Of a DNA stretch of 64,000 bases, positions 63,974-64,000 are shown in pieces. Position 1 is the first letter of the stretch, and the number at the start of each line of letters is the position of its first letter. The position numbers and the translations under genes are program-made. Below the pieces are notes generated by a model. It searched no databases and was not told the DNA's origin. It saw only the letters and a list, made by a program, of their open reading frames with translations. This DNA is from Thalassospira lucentensis (GTDB lineage Bacteria > Pseudomonadota > Alphaproteobacteria > Rhodospirillales > Thalassospiraceae), in the NCBI RefSeq assembly GCF_032921865.1, contig NZ_CP136684.1, forward strand, positions 2,205,001 to 2,269,000, read 5' to 3'.

Positions 63974-64000
63974 ATGAAAACGATTACAAAGTTTCTCGGG
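63974..64000 (+). CDS. Start of a further gene, probably the sugar-binding protein (cut by window end)
   Basis: Nine codons (MKTITKFLG) are visible after a strong AGGAGG site. The lysine-rich start followed by hydrophobic residues fits a signal peptide, and the position after an RbsC-class permease suggests the periplasmic sugar-binding protein. The first bases resemble a LacI half-site. Confidence 0.5.

Noticed and set aside
1-64000. tRNA, rRNA, CRISPR, prophage, insertion sequence, origin or toxin-antitoxin elements
   Set aside because: I looked for transposase or integrase motifs, regular spaced repeats and cloverleaf-like sequences and found none I could support.

Overview
The window looks like chromosomal DNA of a free-living, probably marine alphaproteobacterium. 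I infer this from the density of TRAP and ABC solute importers, a ScfR/PccR-type regulator, a carboxyspermidine-type polyamine pathway and a full homogentisate pathway. A Thalassospira-like Rhodospirillales member would fit, but no marker gene here proves the genus. I see no rRNA, tRNA, CRISPR array, phage or insertion sequence. Nearly all of the window is catabolic and transport operons with their own local regulators. The last gene is cut by the right edge.

Layout. (1) 17-7412: a divergent sugar-acid locus. A GntR regulator, a TRAP importer and a zinc dehydrogenase lie on the minus strand and uxuA-uxuB on the plus strand; together they could take L-gulonate or L-idonate to 2-keto-3-deoxygluconate. 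(2) 7624-15163: one minus-strand operon with a LacI regulator, a polyamine/iron-type ABC importer, a nucleoside hydrolase and adenine deaminase, read as purine nucleoside uptake and salvage. (3) 15413-24484: a gamma-glutamyltransferase-family gene, a GntR regulator, a SnoaL-like protein, a branched-chain-type ABC importer whose permease and both ATPases are one 851-residue protein, and an atypical cytosine-deaminase-like amidohydrolase. The same palindrome occurs in both divergent promoter regions, which suggests one regulon. (4) 24496-30844: a periplasmic two-subunit molybdenum hydroxylase, XdhC and MocA maturation factors, and a two-component system. (5) 30951-41349: a symporter-histidine kinase fusion, a small membrane protein with a ten-base homopolymer at its start, a lone receiver protein and a ScfR-type regulator, divergent from a second branched-chain-type ABC importer.

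(6) 41567-53300: a phosphopantetheinyl transferase, then tyrosine/phenylalanine catabolism (Lrp regulator, hppD, hmgA, fumarylacetoacetase, maiA). Between hppD and hmgA lie a TRAP importer with an IclR regulator and about 1 kb of apparently non-coding DNA that contains a palindromic repeat. (7) 53311-57884: an iron-type alcohol dehydrogenase, a DUF1127 protein, an Lrp regulator and the carboxy(nor)spermidine dehydrogenase/decarboxylase pair. (8) 58406-60106: a DUF1348 protein, TetR and a VOC protein. (9) 60132-64000: a LacI regulator divergent from a ribose/galactose-type ABC importer.

Cross-cutting signals. Each transport operon with the binding-protein gene first and a gap before the permease has a hairpin in that gap (2866-2893, 13021-13054, 19752-19793, 37543-37572), probably to keep binding protein in excess. 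Several regulators have clear palindromes next to their genes. The best candidates for undescribed biology are the GntR regulon in region 3, with its fused transporter and an amidohydrolase lacking expected catalytic acids, and the sensory island in region 5 with its potentially slippage-prone tract.
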